Positions 14,581 to 22,932 are shown, counted from the first letter of the stretch. The stretch: 62,043 nucleotides of DNA from an uncultured Bacteroidales bacterium (GCA_937907165.1 CALCUH010000093.1:1-62043); one strand, 5' to 3'. Numbers and translations are program-made. Notes: generated by a model from the sequence alone, not told the origin.

Positions 14581-15744
14581 ATGGAAATATTGATTATTGA
14601 TGATGAAAGAAGTATCCGGAATACGCTAAAGGATATTCTTGAGAATGAGGGTTATACTGTGTCCGTGGCGGAAGATGGATTGAAGGGGCTGGCGATGCTC
14701 AAGGAGGAGAAGTTCGACCTTGTCTTCTGTGACGTGAAGATGCCTAAAATGGATGGTATTGAGGTGCTGGCGAATATCAAGAAGGAGAATCCAGACCAGA
14801 CCGTTGTGATGATTTCTGGTCATGGAACGATTGACACGGCTGTCGAATCGCTGAAAATGGGTGCTTTCGATTTCATTGAGAAGCCTTTGGACTTGAACCG
14901 CTTATTGGTTTGTGTTCGTAATGGTCTTGAACGTAAGTCTTTGGTTCAGGAGACGAAAACGTTAAGGAAGAAAATAAATAAGGATGTAGTGATGGTGGGC
15001 CATTCCCCTGCTATGGAACATCTTCGTTCCGTAATCGATCGTGTGGCGTCGTCCAATGCTAAAGTATTGATTACCGGTGAGAACGGAACGGGTAAAGAGG
15101 TGGTGGCTAAGATGTTGTATCTTTCCAGTAACCGTAATAATTGCCCGTTTGTAGAGGTCAATTGTGCCGCAATTCCTTCCGAATTGATTGAGAGTGAGTT
15201 GTTTGGCCATGAGAAGGGTTCTTTTACCTCCGCTATCAAGCAGCGGATTGGTAAGTTTGAGCAAGCGAATGGTGGAACGCTTTTCTTGGATGAGATTGGT
15301 GATATGAGTCTCTCCGCCCAAACGAAGGTCTTGCGCGCTTTGCAAGAGGGCGAGATCACTCGTGTGGGTAGCGATAAGAGCATCAAAGTGGATGTGCGTG
15401 TTTTTGCGGCGACGAACAAGAATCTTCTGGACGAAATAAAGAAGGGTAATTTCCGTGAGGATTTATATCATCGCTTGGGTGTAATTCTTGTACATGTGCC
15501 GCCGTTGCGTGAGCGTTTGGAGGACATTCCTGAATTGGTAGATCATTTCTTGGGGATCATCTGCGAAGAACAGGGTATACCGTTGAAGAAGTTCTCAGCC
15601 GCCGCTAAGGAGGAGATGAAGAACTACTCTTGGAGCGGTAATATCCGTGAATTGAGGAACGCGGTGGAGCGTATGGTTATTTTGTGTGGTAATGAAATCA
15701 GTGCGGACGATGTGAAGCAGTTCGCTTCACCGTCTTCTTTATAA
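14581..15744 (+). CDS. NtrC-type response regulator lacking a DNA-binding domain
   Basis: The receiver domain (residues 1-118) has the acidic pair in IIDDERS, the phosphoacceptor Asp in VFCDVKMPKMDG near residue 53, and the conserved Lys in FIEKPLD. The AAA+ domain follows, with Walker A GENGTGKE near residue 165, Walker B GGTLFLDEIGD near residue 232, and an arginine-finger region. The sigma-54 contact loop, normally GAFTGA, reads GSFTSA near residue 213. The protein ends after the AAA+ lid at residue 387 with no Fis-type helix-turn-helix. It probably acts on sigma-54 polymerase without binding a specific enhancer, or has another partner. No sensor kinase gene is adjacent. I recall similar HTH-less proteins in other Bacteroidales. 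Confidence 0.9.
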   Translation: MEILIIDDERSIRNTLKDILENEGYTVSVAEDGLKGLAMLKEEKFDLVFCDVKMPKMDGIEVLANIKKENPDQTVVMISGHGTIDTAVESLKMGAFDFIEKPLDLNRLLVCVRNGLERKSLVQETKTLRKKINKDVVMVGHSPAMEHLRSVIDRVASSNAKVLITGENGTGKEVVAKMLYLSSNRNNCPFVEVNCAAIPSELIESELFGHEKGSFTSAIKQRIGKFEQANGGTLFLDEIGDMSLSAQTKVLRALQEGEITRVGSDKSIKVDVRVFAATNKNLLDEIKKGNFREDLYHRLGVILVHVPPLRERLEDIPELVDHFLGIICEEQGIPLKKFSAAAKEEMKNYSWSGNIRELRNAVERMVILCGNEISADDVKQFASPSSL

Positions 15745-15837
15745 AAAGTCCGGATGCCTTTGACGTTGTCTGGTCCGGTCTATTCTTTTATATTAATGTT
15801 TGTGGAGTTAGAATCCACATCTTAAATGGTTTGTAAG

Positions 15838-18447
15838 ATGGCGAATGTGGTAGAAACGCCTTTGATGAAGCAGTATCTGGAGTTCAAGTCGATGCATCCG
15901 GATGCTATCCTTTTGTTCCGTGTGGGCGATTTTTATGAAACGTTTCTGGAGGATGCCGTGATGGCTTCCGAGATATTGGGAATCACCTTGACGAGACGTG
16001 CCAACGGTTCCGCGCAGTCGGTGGAATTGGCGGGTTTCCCTCATCATGCGTTGGATACTTATTTGCCTAAATTGGTGCGCGCCGGCAAACGTGTGGCGAT
16101 CTGCGACCAGCTGGAGGATCCTAAACTGACGAAAAAGTTGGTGAAACGTGGCATCACGGAGTTGGTCACTCCGGGTGTGGCTGTCAACGATAATATTTTG
16201 GACCATAAGGAGAATAATTTCTTGGCTGCCGTCCATTTCGATAAGAAGATGGCGGGCGTCGCTTTTTTGGATATCTCCACGGGAGAGTTCCTCACGGCGG
16301 AAGGTACTTGCGAGTATGTGGATAAGCTGCTGAATGGTATCATGCCGAAGGAGGTCTTGTTCGAACGCACGAAACGCTCCGAGTTCGAGGAACGTTTCGG
16401 TTCCAAATTCTTTACTTATGAGTTGGATGATTGGGTATTCACTTCGGAGGCTGCACATGATCGTCTGATTAAGCATTTCGAGACGAAGAACCTGAAGGGG
16501 TTTGGCGTGGACAAACTGAAGTTGGGTATCGTCGCATCGGGCGCCATCCTCCACTATTTGGATATGACGCAGCATACGCAGATCGGTCATATCACGCAGT
16601 TGTCCCGTATCGAAGAGGATAAGTATGTCTGGTTGGACCAATTCACCATCCGTAACTTGGAACTTTATGGTACGATGCATGAGGGCGGTAGGACGCTCCT
16701 CAATATCATCGACCGCACGATAACGCCTATGGGCGCCCGTTTGCTGAAGCGTTGGATCGCGTTCCCGTTGAAGGATGTGAAACCTATTGAGGAACGCCTG
16801 AATATGGTGGACGATTTCTTCAAACATCCTGATTTGAAGGAGGTTTTCGAGACGAACATGTCGGTTATCGGCGACTTGGAGCGTATCATCTCTAAGGTGG
16901 CTGTCGGACGTGTCACGCCTCGTGAGGTGGTGCAATTGAAAGTGGCTTTAGGCGCTCTTGTTCCTATCAAGGAGGCTTGCGTGGAGAGCGATAATGATGG
17001 CTTGAAACGTGTGGGCGACCAATTGAATCCTTGTCCATCCATCTACGAAAAGATCGATAAGACGATCACGAACGATCCGCCGAACATGGTGAATCGTGGC
17101 GGGGTCATCGCTAAGGGCATCAACGCTGAGTTGGATGAGTTGCGCGACATCTCTTATTCGGGCAAGGATTATCTACTCCAGCTGCAGCAGCGAGAGTCTG
17201 ACCGCACGGGCATTCCGAGCTTGAAGGTGAGCTACAATAATGTATTCGGTTATTATATCGAGGTGCGCAACACGCACAAAGATAAGGTGCCTGAGGATTG
17301 GATCCGTAAACAGACCTTGACCAACGCCGAGCGTTATATCACGCAGGAATTGAAGGAGTATGAGGAGAAGATATTAGGTGCGGAAGAGAAGATTTTGTCT
17401 TTGGAGACACAGATTTTCAACGAGTTGGTCCTTGAATTGGCTGAGTATATTCCAGCCATCCAGGTGAATTCCAACCTAATTGCGAAGTTGGATGTTCTGA
17501 TGTCTTTCGCTAAGGCGTCGCAGGAGAACCATTATGTACGACCGGTCATCAATGACGGGGAGGTCATAGATATCAAGCAGGGTCGACATCCAGTAATTGA
17601 GAGGCAACTCCCGATAGGGGAGCAGTATGTGGCGAACGACCTGATGCTCGATTCCCAGTCACAGCAGGTTATCATGATTACGGGACCTAACATGGCGGGT
17701 AAGTCCGCATTGTTGAGGCAGACGGCGCTGATTGTGCTGATGGCGCAGATCGGTTGCTTCGTTCCGGCGGATGCGGCGACAATCGGCGTGGTCGATAAGA
17801 TTTTCACCCGTGTGGGCGCTTCCGACAATATCTCCATGGGCGAATCCACTTTCATGGTGGAGATGAACGAGGCGGCGAGCATCATCAACAACCTTTCGCA
17901 GAGGAGTTTGGTCCTCTTTGACGAGTTGGGTAGGGGAACCAGTACTTATGACGGCATCTCCATCGCATGGTCTATCGTGGAATATATCCATGAGCATCCG
18001 AAGGCGAAGGCTAAGACGCTTTTCGCCACCCATTACCATGAGTTGAACGAGATGGAGAAACTCTTCCCTAGAATTAAGAATTATAACGTCTCCGTGAAAG
18101 AGGTTGACGGCAAAGTCATCTTCCTTCGTAAGCTTGTGAGAGGCAGTAGCGAGCATAGTTTTGGTATTCATGTGGCAAAATTGGCGGGTTTGCCGAATAA
18201 AGTGGTAAATCGCGCTAACGAAATTTTGGAGCAGCTGGAGGTGGGCAATTCGAAGAACCCTATCTCCGACGGATCGAAGCCTGCGAAGAAAAAGCCTGAG
18301 GCAGTGCAACTTAGCTTGTTCCAATTAGACGATCCCATCTTGGAGGCGGTGCGTGATGAGATTAATCACATGGACGTAAATAACCTCACTCCGATAGAAG
18401 CATTAAATAAATTGAACGAAATTAAAAAAATTGTTGGTGGTAAATAA
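15838..18447 (+). CDS. mutS: DNA mismatch repair protein MutS
   Basis: Recognises mismatches and small loops and starts mismatch repair. The mismatch-binding N-terminus has FRVGDFYETF (Phe-x-Glu wedge) near residue 30. The ATPase domain has Walker A GPNMAGKSA near residue 618, the Walker B region LVLFDELGRGTSTYDG, and THYHEL. It ends with a short region resembling the clamp-binding and dimerisation tail. About 870 residues, a normal length, and very close to Bacteroides MutS throughout. I chose ATG 15838 because the protein then starts like homologues (MANVVETPLMKQYLE); ATG 15826 is in frame and possible. It is followed at once by a tRNA operon promoter. Confidence 0.97.
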   Translation: MANVVETPLMKQYLEFKSMHPDAILLFRVGDFYETFLEDAVMASEILGITLTRRANGSAQSVELAGFPHHALDTYLPKLVRAGKRVAICDQLEDPKLTKKLVKRGITELVTPGVAVNDNILDHKENNFLAAVHFDKKMAGVAFLDISTGEFLTAEGTCEYVDKLLNGIMPKEVLFERTKRSEFEERFGSKFFTYELDDWVFTSEAAHDRLIKHFETKNLKGFGVDKLKLGIVASGAILHYLDMTQHTQIGHITQLSRIEEDKYVWLDQFTIRNLELYGTMHEGGRTLLNIIDRTITPMGARLLKRWIAFPLKDVKPIEERLNMVDDFFKHPDLKEVFETNMSVIGDLERIISKVAVGRVTPREVVQLKVALGALVPIKEACVESDNDGLKRVGDQLNPCPSIYEKIDKTITNDPPNMVNRGGVIAKGINAELDELRDISYSGKDYLLQLQQRESDRTGIPSLKVSYNNVFGYYIEVRNTHKDKVPEDWIRKQTLTNAERYITQELKEYEEKILGAEEKILSLETQIFNELVLELAEYIPAIQVNSNLIAKLDVLMSFAKASQENHYVRPVINDGEVIDIKQGRHPVIERQLPIGEQYVANDLMLDSQSQQVIMITGPNMAGKSALLRQTALIVLMAQIGCFVPADAATIGVVDKIFTRVGASDNISMGESTFMVEMNEAASIINNLSQRSLVLFDELGRGTSTYDGISIAWSIVEYIHEHPKAKAKTLFATHYHELNEMEKLFPRIKNYNVSVKEVDGKVIFLRKLVRGSSEHSFGIHVAKLAGLPNKVVNRANEILEQLEVGNSKNPISDGSKPAKKKPEAVQLSLFQLDDPILEAVRDEINHMDVNNLTPIEALNKLNEIKKIVGGK

Positions 18448-18456
18448 AATTTATAT

Positions 18457-18464
18457 TATCTTTG
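18457..18464 (+). promoter_or_regulatory. promoter element of the tRNA-Gly/tRNA-Leu transcript
   Basis: TATCTTTG matches TAnnTTTG and begins 10 bases after the mutS stop codon. The predicted transcript covers the degenerate tRNA-Gly copy, tRNA-Gly and tRNA-Leu up to the terminator near 18850. Confidence 0.65.
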
Positions 18465-18516
18465 CATCGCAAAAGAGAAAGGGAGAGCCTTTCGGAAAAC
18501 ATTGAAATAATGAAAT

Positions 18517-18588
<72 letters not shown>

Positions 18589-18627
18589 AAGAATGTGAAG
18601 CCACTAGGTATGAGTAGAATATGAAAT

Positions 18628-18700
<73 letters not shown>

Positions 18701-18708
18701 CTAAGGAT

Positions 18709-18794
18709 GCCGAAGTGGTGGAATCGGTAGACACGAAGGACTTAAAATCCTTTGAACAGAAATGTTCGTGCGGGTTCAAGTCCCGCCTTCGGTA
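18709..18794 (+). tRNA. tRNA-Leu (anticodon TAA)
   Basis: A class II tRNA of 86 bases: acceptor GCCGAAG/CTTCGGT (one G-U pair) with discriminator A, anticodon stem AAGGA/TCCTT with loop CTTAAAA, a long variable arm (GAACAGAAATGTTC) and T arm around TTCAAGT. Reads TTA and TTG. It is only eight bases after tRNA-Gly, in the same transcript. Confidence 0.95.
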
Positions 18795-18833
18795 CTAAAA
18801 AAACCACGACGGAAAAACTGAAATTTGTTGACG

Positions 18834-18857
18834 GACGCTGCGAGGCGTCTTTTTTTG
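18834..18857 (+). terminator. intrinsic terminator of the tRNA transcript
   Basis: GACGC (18834-18838) pairs with GCGTC (18845-18849), followed by a run of eight T. Confidence 0.7.
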
Positions 18858-18887
18858 TTTATGGGGGTCTGGTTTGTTTGCGGAATT

Positions 18888-19826
18888 CTATTCCTCAGTT
18901 TCATTTTTCTCCATCATATTTTGGGACACCCCCGTGATTTCGCAAATCTCCCCGATAGGGTATCCTTTGCTTAGCATCATTTGGGCTATGGCTAATTTTT
19001 CTTTCTCCATACCTTTCTCCATACCTTTCTCCATACCTTCAGCCATCCCTTTTTCAAGTCCTTCCTTCAGTCCTCGTTTCATCCCTTGGTCGAAACCGTA
19101 GCGTTCGGGAGCGCCCCAGTTGGAGATGACCTTGAGCTCGGCCTCGTATTGAGCATATTCCGCTTCGGAGAGAGCGGATACTTTCGCCTTTTCTATGAGC
19201 TTGAGCAACCCTTCGTCTGCCCGCTCGTATACCCGTGGATCTATTTTTTCCATTTTACCTAGGTTCTTTATTGTTTCTAACCAGACATCTTTTGCGGTGA
19301 GTCCCGTTTTCTCCATCACAAGTCGGAATTTCGGTAGTGAGATGTAGTATTTCCGCATTCTGTCCCAAAACTCAGTCCGCTTGTCCAGGTCGCACTCGGC
19401 GGTTTTCGTCACCACCTCGTTCAACTCATCCATGGGAACTCCCAAGATGAATATGCCAATCATTCGGGGAATGTCCTCTTGCATTTCGCTCCAAGATGTC
19501 CCCTTTGTGATATGCTTGTCCATCAGATTGTAAAGATAGTAATTCGCCCGTGTTTTAAAGAAGGGATGCGCGTAATTTTGCATCTCCACAATCACATCAT
19601 CTCCGTTTTCCAGCTGACAACGTAAGTCGAAGGTCACGCCGCGAAGACTGGGATGGTCTCTGGTTTGTTCCACGGGAAGAAATTCCAGATGCTTGATCGT
19701 GTCGTAATCGTCGCTAAGTATAGCATTGAGAAATGATTTCATGGTCTCTTCGTCTCCCATGCAATGTTTGAACCCGAAATCGGTTCTGAGGTCGATGAAA
19801 ACCCCTTTGTTTCTTATTCCTATCAT
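18888..19826 (-). CDS. Rpn / PD-(D/E)XK nuclease family protein
   Basis: A 312-residue protein of the recombination-promoting nuclease group (PD-(D/E)XK family, often annotated as putative transposase). Visible signs are the N-terminal FIDLRTDFGFKHCMG, the catalytic core FDLRCQLENGDDVIVEMQ (Asp, then Glu-x-Gln) near residues 66-83, and the HPFFKTRANYYLYNL helix. The C-terminal part has a charged Gly/Met/Glu/Lys repeat (GMEK units near residues 265-280) and ends in a small segment that resembles a helix-turn-helix (MLSKGYPIGEICEITGVSQ). These proteins occur in many copies in gut Bacteroidales genomes; I cannot see terminal repeats. It stands beside a tRNA operon, convergent with it. Confidence 0.88.
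   Translation of the reverse strand: MIGIRNKGVFIDLRTDFGFKHCMGDEETMKSFLNAILSDDYDTIKHLEFLPVEQTRDHPSLRGVTFDLRCQLENGDDVIVEMQNYAHPFFKTRANYYLYNLMDKHITKGTSWSEMQEDIPRMIGIFILGVPMDELNEVVTKTAECDLDKRTEFWDRMRKYYISLPKFRLVMEKTGLTAKDVWLETIKNLGKMEKIDPRVYERADEGLLKLIEKAKVSALSEAEYAQYEAELKVISNWGAPERYGFDQGMKRGLKEGLEKGMAEGMEKGMEKGMEKEKLAIAQMMLSKGYPIGEICEITGVSQNMMEKNETEE
19001..19036 (+). repeat. 12-bp tandem repeat, three perfect units, in the Rpn gene
   Basis: CTTTCTCCATAC occurs three times without change and a partial unit follows. On the coding strand it encodes GMEK units, so copy-number change would add or remove four residues without breaking the frame. Confidence 0.8.
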
Positions 19827-19882
19827 AATACAAAACAGGTTTATTAATAAATTATCGTGCGGATTTAATTCCGTATGTTTTG

Positions 19883-19890
19883 CGAAGGTA
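19883..19890 (-). promoter_or_regulatory. promoter element for the Rpn-type gene
   Basis: On the minus strand this reads TACCTTCG, a TAnnTTTG variant, about 57 bases before the start codon. Confidence 0.45.
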
Positions 19891-19929
19891 GTTCTTTTGT
19901 AAATAAAAACCTAATATACTATGTAAAAA

Positions 19930-20607
19930 CTACACGATATTTTCTATAATTGCCTTTTTCCCTTTCACCTTGAATTTCACTTCGTATTCGGCAAATCGGA
20001 ATCCGTAGATGCGTTCGTCATCGTGGTAGGCGGGACGGGGGTCTTGTGCGATGATGTCCACGAGTGCTTGGCGTTTTTCTTCTGGTAAAAAATCGAGCAT
20101 TTCATCGGGAAATTCCACTTCTAACTGGTAGTCGTTGTTCTGGGTGGTGAAGCCTTTGGTGGCTTCCGGATGGCAGTCGGCGGGAATGTAGGGCTTGATA
20201 TCGTAGATGGGGGTCCCGTCCATTAGGTCGGCGCCCGAAACGATAAGTACGGTGCCGTTGTTCTTGTCATGCGATATCTTATCCAAGCGTACCGAGGAGA
20301 GTCCGATTTCGTTAGGTCGGAAGGGGGAGCGGGTGGCGAACACGCCCATGCGGGTGTTGCCTCCGAGACGGGGTGGGCGCACGGTGGGCGACCACTCCTC
20401 CCTGACAGCCTCCGAGAAGCCCCAGATGAGCCAGATGTGGGAGAAGCCATCGAGTCCGCGGAGCGCCTCCTCATTGCGGTATTCGGGTTCGAATACGATG
20501 GTTGCTTTCAGTGATTCCACCAATCCGCTCTGTCTTGGAATACCGAATTTGGTCGGAAAATCGCTATGGATCCGTGCGATAATTTTGAATGTTGTGCTCT
20601 GTGTCAT
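19930..20607 (-). CDS. trmO: tRNA (N6-threonylcarbamoyladenosine(37)-N6)-methyltransferase TrmO
   Basis: A SAM-dependent methylase of t6A37 in tRNA-Thr (formerly TsaA, UPF0066). The 225 residues show the family blocks FPTKFGIPRQSGLVESLKA near residue 17, GFSHIWLIW near residue 54, RMGVFATRSPFRPNEIGLS near residue 86, LDMDG-like LMDGTPIYDIKPYIP near residue 128, and the C-terminal helical segment with AYHDDERIYGF. It stands alone between two divergent or opposite units and has its own minus-strand promoter. Confidence 0.93.
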   Translation of the reverse strand: MTQSTTFKIIARIHSDFPTKFGIPRQSGLVESLKATIVFEPEYRNEEALRGLDGFSHIWLIWGFSEAVREEWSPTVRPPRLGGNTRMGVFATRSPFRPNEIGLSSVRLDKISHDKNNGTVLIVSGADLMDGTPIYDIKPYIPADCHPEATKGFTTQNNDYQLEVEFPDEMLDFLPEEKRQALVDIIAQDPRPAYHDDERIYGFRFAEYEVKFKVKGKKAIIENIV

Positions 20608-20632
20608 GGAGGTCGCCGATTGATAAATTGCG

Positions 20633-20640
20633 CGAATCTA
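20633..20640 (-). promoter_or_regulatory. promoter element for trmO
   Basis: On the minus strand this reads TAGATTCG, a TAnnTTTG variant, about 25 bases before the trmO start. Confidence 0.45.
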
Positions 20641-20725
20641 ATAGAATCGTGGCATAAATGGCGGATGTGAGACGATAATAATATCATTTGATACGATATT
20701 CATGTTCCGTTTCCCGTTCCGCGTC

Positions 20726-20733
20726 TACTTTTG
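20726..20733 (+). promoter_or_regulatory. candidate promoter in the trmO-chrA intergenic region
   Basis: TACTTTTG matches TAnnTTTG. No convincing -33 TTG is present at the usual distance. It would start a transcript that ends at the terminator at 20934-20969. Confidence 0.35.
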
Positions 20734-20739
20734 TAATCG

Positions 20740-20969
20740 AGAAAAGAGGTAAAAAAAGAGGTTAGTAATATGTCAAACATAACACTGTGTTAGTTTTTTC
20801 ATGATAATCATTTCCGGGCCAACCCTAACGATGCGTATCGTGGACTACAGATGTGAAAAATAACGGTAACGTTTTGGGAGCGGCCGTAAACCCGAAAAGG
20901 TAGGCTTGTAAAGAAATTGTTTGTGAGACTTTAACGGAGGCACGAGAGAGATGCGTGTCTCCGTTTTTT
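20740..20969 (+). ncRNA. candidate small RNA of about 230 bases
   Basis: The 390-base gap between trmO and the chromate transporter holds a promoter-like TACTTTTG (20726), no credible coding frame, several short inverted repeats (TAACAC/GTGTTA near 20787-20799, ACGAT/ATCGT near 20830-20845), a GC-rich centre and a strong intrinsic terminator at 20934-20969. The terminator has no upstream gene on this strand to serve, which suggests a separate transcript. I do not recognise tmRNA, 6S, SRP or RNase P RNA features. Inferred only. Confidence 0.35.
20934..20969 (+). terminator. intrinsic terminator upstream of the chromate transporter genes
   Basis: ACGGAGGCACG (20934-20944) pairs with CGTGTCTCCGT (20954-20964) with one mismatch, followed by six T. 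The stem is strong. Confidence 0.75.
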
Positions 20970-20970
20970 G

Positions 20971-20978
20971 TATCTTCG
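20971..20978 (+). promoter_or_regulatory. promoter element for the chromate transporter pair
   Basis: TATCTTCG, a TAnnTTTG variant, 19 bases before the ATG at 20998. It begins right after the preceding terminator. Confidence 0.6.
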
Positions 20979-20997
20979 CGTATTAAAATCAACCAGT

Positions 20998-21549
20998 ATG
21001 GTATCGTTAAGAGATTTGTTCACGATCTTTCTGAAGATAGGCGCATTCACGCTAGGTGGTGGGTATGCGATGTTGACTATGGTGGAGCAGGCCATCGTGA
21101 CGAAGAAGAAGTATCTTGGGAAGAACGAGTTTTGGGATATGATAGCAGTGGTGCAGACGCTTCCTGGTGTTTTTGCCATCAATACCGCATTGTACGTTGG
21201 AAATAATCTGCGAGGTAAGCGCGGTGCTTTCTTTTCCGCCGTGGGTGCCGCATTGCCTTCGTTCGTTGCCATTTTGTTGATTGCCATGTTTTTCACGGAG
21301 ATAAAGGACAATGAGGTTGTGGAACGCATATTCCGCGGAGTGCGTCCTTGCGTGGTGGCGCTGATTTTGGTGCCTGCCGTCCGTCTGATTAAACAAAATT
21401 GTTCCTCTTGGAAACTGGCGTTGGTGCCGTTGCTGGCGGCGTTGCTGATTTGGTGGTTTAAGGTTTCCCCGATTCTGATTATTTTGGTCGTTTCGGTGAC
21501 GTCTTTGTTGTATGGTTTTTATTTTAATAGAAAGATGAAAGGGAAGTGA
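20998..21549 (+). CDS. chromate transporter family protein, first half-size subunit
   Basis: A 183-residue membrane protein of the short-chain CHR (ChrA) family. It shows the hallmark FLKIGAFTLGGGYAML near residue 10, LPGVFAINTALYVG near residue 50, and about five hydrophobic segments, ending in Arg and Lys on the cytoplasmic side. ATG 20998 follows the TATCTTCG promoter; the frame is open further upstream but would overlap the promoter. It overlaps the next gene by four bases. Short-chain CHR proteins work in pairs; substrates may be chromate or another anion, and the true substrate here is not known. Confidence 0.88.
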   Translation: MVSLRDLFTIFLKIGAFTLGGGYAMLTMVEQAIVTKKKYLGKNEFWDMIAVVQTLPGVFAINTALYVGNNLRGKRGAFFSAVGAALPSFVAILLIAMFFTEIKDNEVVERIFRGVRPCVVALILVPAVRLIKQNCSSWKLALVPLLAALLIWWFKVSPILIILVVSVTSLLYGFYFNRKMKGK

Positions 21550-22091
21550 TGATGGTCTATCTTGAATTGTTGTATGTATTCTTTAAGATTGGGTTGTTGG
21601 GCTTCGGTGGCGGTTATGCCATGTTGTCGTTGATTCAGTTCGAGGTGGTGGACCATTATCAATGGATGACGCTCACGCAGTTTTCCGATATGTTAGCGAT
21701 TTCGCAGATGACTCCTGGTCCGGTCTCTATCAATACGGCCACCTATGTGGGGTTTGCGGTCGCTGGAATTCCTGGTGCGGTAGTCGCCACGGTCTCTTTG
21801 TGCCTTCCGTCCGTGGCGTTGATGTATTTTGTCATGCGTTTTTTGTTGAACAACAAAGAGAATTGGATCGTGAAGTACATTTTATCCGGTTTGCGTCCGG
21901 TGTTGGGCGGTTTGATTTTGGCGGCGGCTTTGTTGTTGGTGAATAGGGAGAGTTTTTGCGATTTCGGGTGGGGGGAAAGGAATCTTTCCGTGATAATATT
22001 TGCTGCGACATTCGTGTCGCTCTATTTTTTCAAGGTCAATGCTATGCTGCTAATCGCCATCGCTGGATTGGCGGGTGTCTTGTTAATGTGA
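21546..22091 (+). CDS. chromate transporter family protein, second half-size subunit
   Basis: A 181-residue partner of the preceding protein. It has the same family motif FFKIGLLGFGGGYAMLSLI near residue 10 and MTPGPVSINTATYVGFAVAG near residue 56, with six or so hydrophobic segments. The start overlaps the stop of its partner (ATGA), the usual coupling of two-component CHR transporters. The pair resembles the two halves of full-length ChrA. The exported flavodoxin follows 19 bases downstream and may be cotranscribed. Confidence 0.88.
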   Translation: MMMVYLELLYVFFKIGLLGFGGGYAMLSLIQFEVVDHYQWMTLTQFSDMLAISQMTPGPVSINTATYVGFAVAGIPGAVVATVSLCLPSVALMYFVMRFLLNNKENWIVKYILSGLRPVLGGLILAAALLLVNRESFCDFGWGERNLSVIIFAATFVSLYFFKVNAMLLIAIAGLAGVLLM

Positions 22092-22110
22092 AATTTATAT
22101 TTTTGTCGTT

Positions 22111-22665
22111 ATGAAACGAATGATTCTTTTGTTCGCCATTATGTCGGCGATGTTTTTTAGTGTGAATGCGGAGAATATGGAAAAGAAAAGAGTGTTGGTG
22201 GCTTACTTCTCGGCTACGGGGAATACTGCTCAGGTGGCAAAAAATTTAGCTGCGGGAATCGGTGCGGACCTTTTCGAAATCCAACCTGAGAAGGCTTATA
22301 CGAAGGCTGATTTGGATTGGCATGACAAGCAATCCCGCAGTTCGGTGGAGATGGCGGATAAGTCTTCACGTCCTAAGATGGCGAACAAGTTGGAGAACTC
22401 ATCATCGTATGACATCATTTATTTAGGTTTCCCTATTTGGTGGTACACTGCCCCGACGATTGTGAACACGTTCTTGGAGAGTGCGGATTTCTCTGGTAAG
22501 ACTATTGTCCTCTTTGCCACATCGGGCGGTAGTCGTTTGGAAAACACAAAGAGTGATTTGAAAAAGAGTGCGCCGAAAGCGATTTTCATTGATGGGGAGG
22601 TTTTCAATAGGGATGAGGATCAGGCTAGACTATCACATTGGGCGAAGAAGATCATTGAACAGTAA
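22111..22665 (+). CDS. flavodoxin with an N-terminal signal peptide
   Basis: A 184-residue flavodoxin-fold protein. The phosphate-binding loop YFSATGNTAQVA near residue 32, the FPIWWYTAP loop and the ATSGGSR loop near residue 130 are the FMN-binding sites expected of the family. Before the fold comes a hydrophobic leader (MKRMILLFAIMSAMFFSVNA) that looks like a signal peptide, which would put the protein in the periplasm; most flavodoxins are cytoplasmic. It follows the chromate-type transporter genes by 19 bases. An alternative is that translation begins at a later Met (residue 24), giving a cytoplasmic form. Confidence 0.85.
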   Translation: MKRMILLFAIMSAMFFSVNAENMEKKRVLVAYFSATGNTAQVAKNLAAGIGADLFEIQPEKAYTKADLDWHDKQSRSSVEMADKSSRPKMANKLENSSSYDIIYLGFPIWWYTAPTIVNTFLESADFSGKTIVLFATSGGSRLENTKSDLKKSAPKAIFIDGEVFNRDEDQARLSHWAKKIIEQ

Positions 22666-22826
22666 TGTTTTTATTTTATGGGAGGGGCGATGCCTGTCTT
22701 CCCCGATTGTTGGTTGAATCCCCCCTGAGCGTTTCCTGCATTGTATCAGACGGAATCAAAAGTCCGATATTTACGCCATTTTGATACATTTACGCCAAGA
22801 AATAGTGCTTATTTGAAAGGAAAAGA

Positions 22827-22834
22827 TATATTTG
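22827..22834 (+). promoter_or_regulatory. promoter element for the PP-loop amidotransferase gene
   Basis: TATATTTG matches TAnnTTTG. The transcript would have a leader of about 115 bases that contains two hairpins (see 22847-22932). The rest of the 286-base gap (22666-22826) shows only AT-rich DNA and a twice-repeated ATTTACGCCA. Confidence 0.55.
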
Positions 22835-22846
22835 CACCATTAGTAT

Positions 22847-22932
22847 AAAGTCTATTTTGCTTAGACTTTGTACCACGTATGGAGTAGTTTTTATTGATTT
22901 ATTACTGTGAAGACCGGCAAAAGAAGTTGCCG
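22847..22932 (+). promoter_or_regulatory. leader with two hairpins before the amidotransferase gene
   Basis: AAAGTCTA (22847-22854) pairs perfectly with TAGACTTT (22862-22869), and CGGCAA (22915-22920) with TTGCCG (22927-22932), the second one about 20 bases before the start codon. Neither is followed by a T-run. A regulatory role is possible but only inferred. Confidence 0.35.

Noticed and set aside
18888..19826. Active transposon built around the Rpn-type gene
   Set aside because: I could not find terminal inverted repeats or a target duplication around it; Rpn proteins are nucleases and the transposase label is historical.
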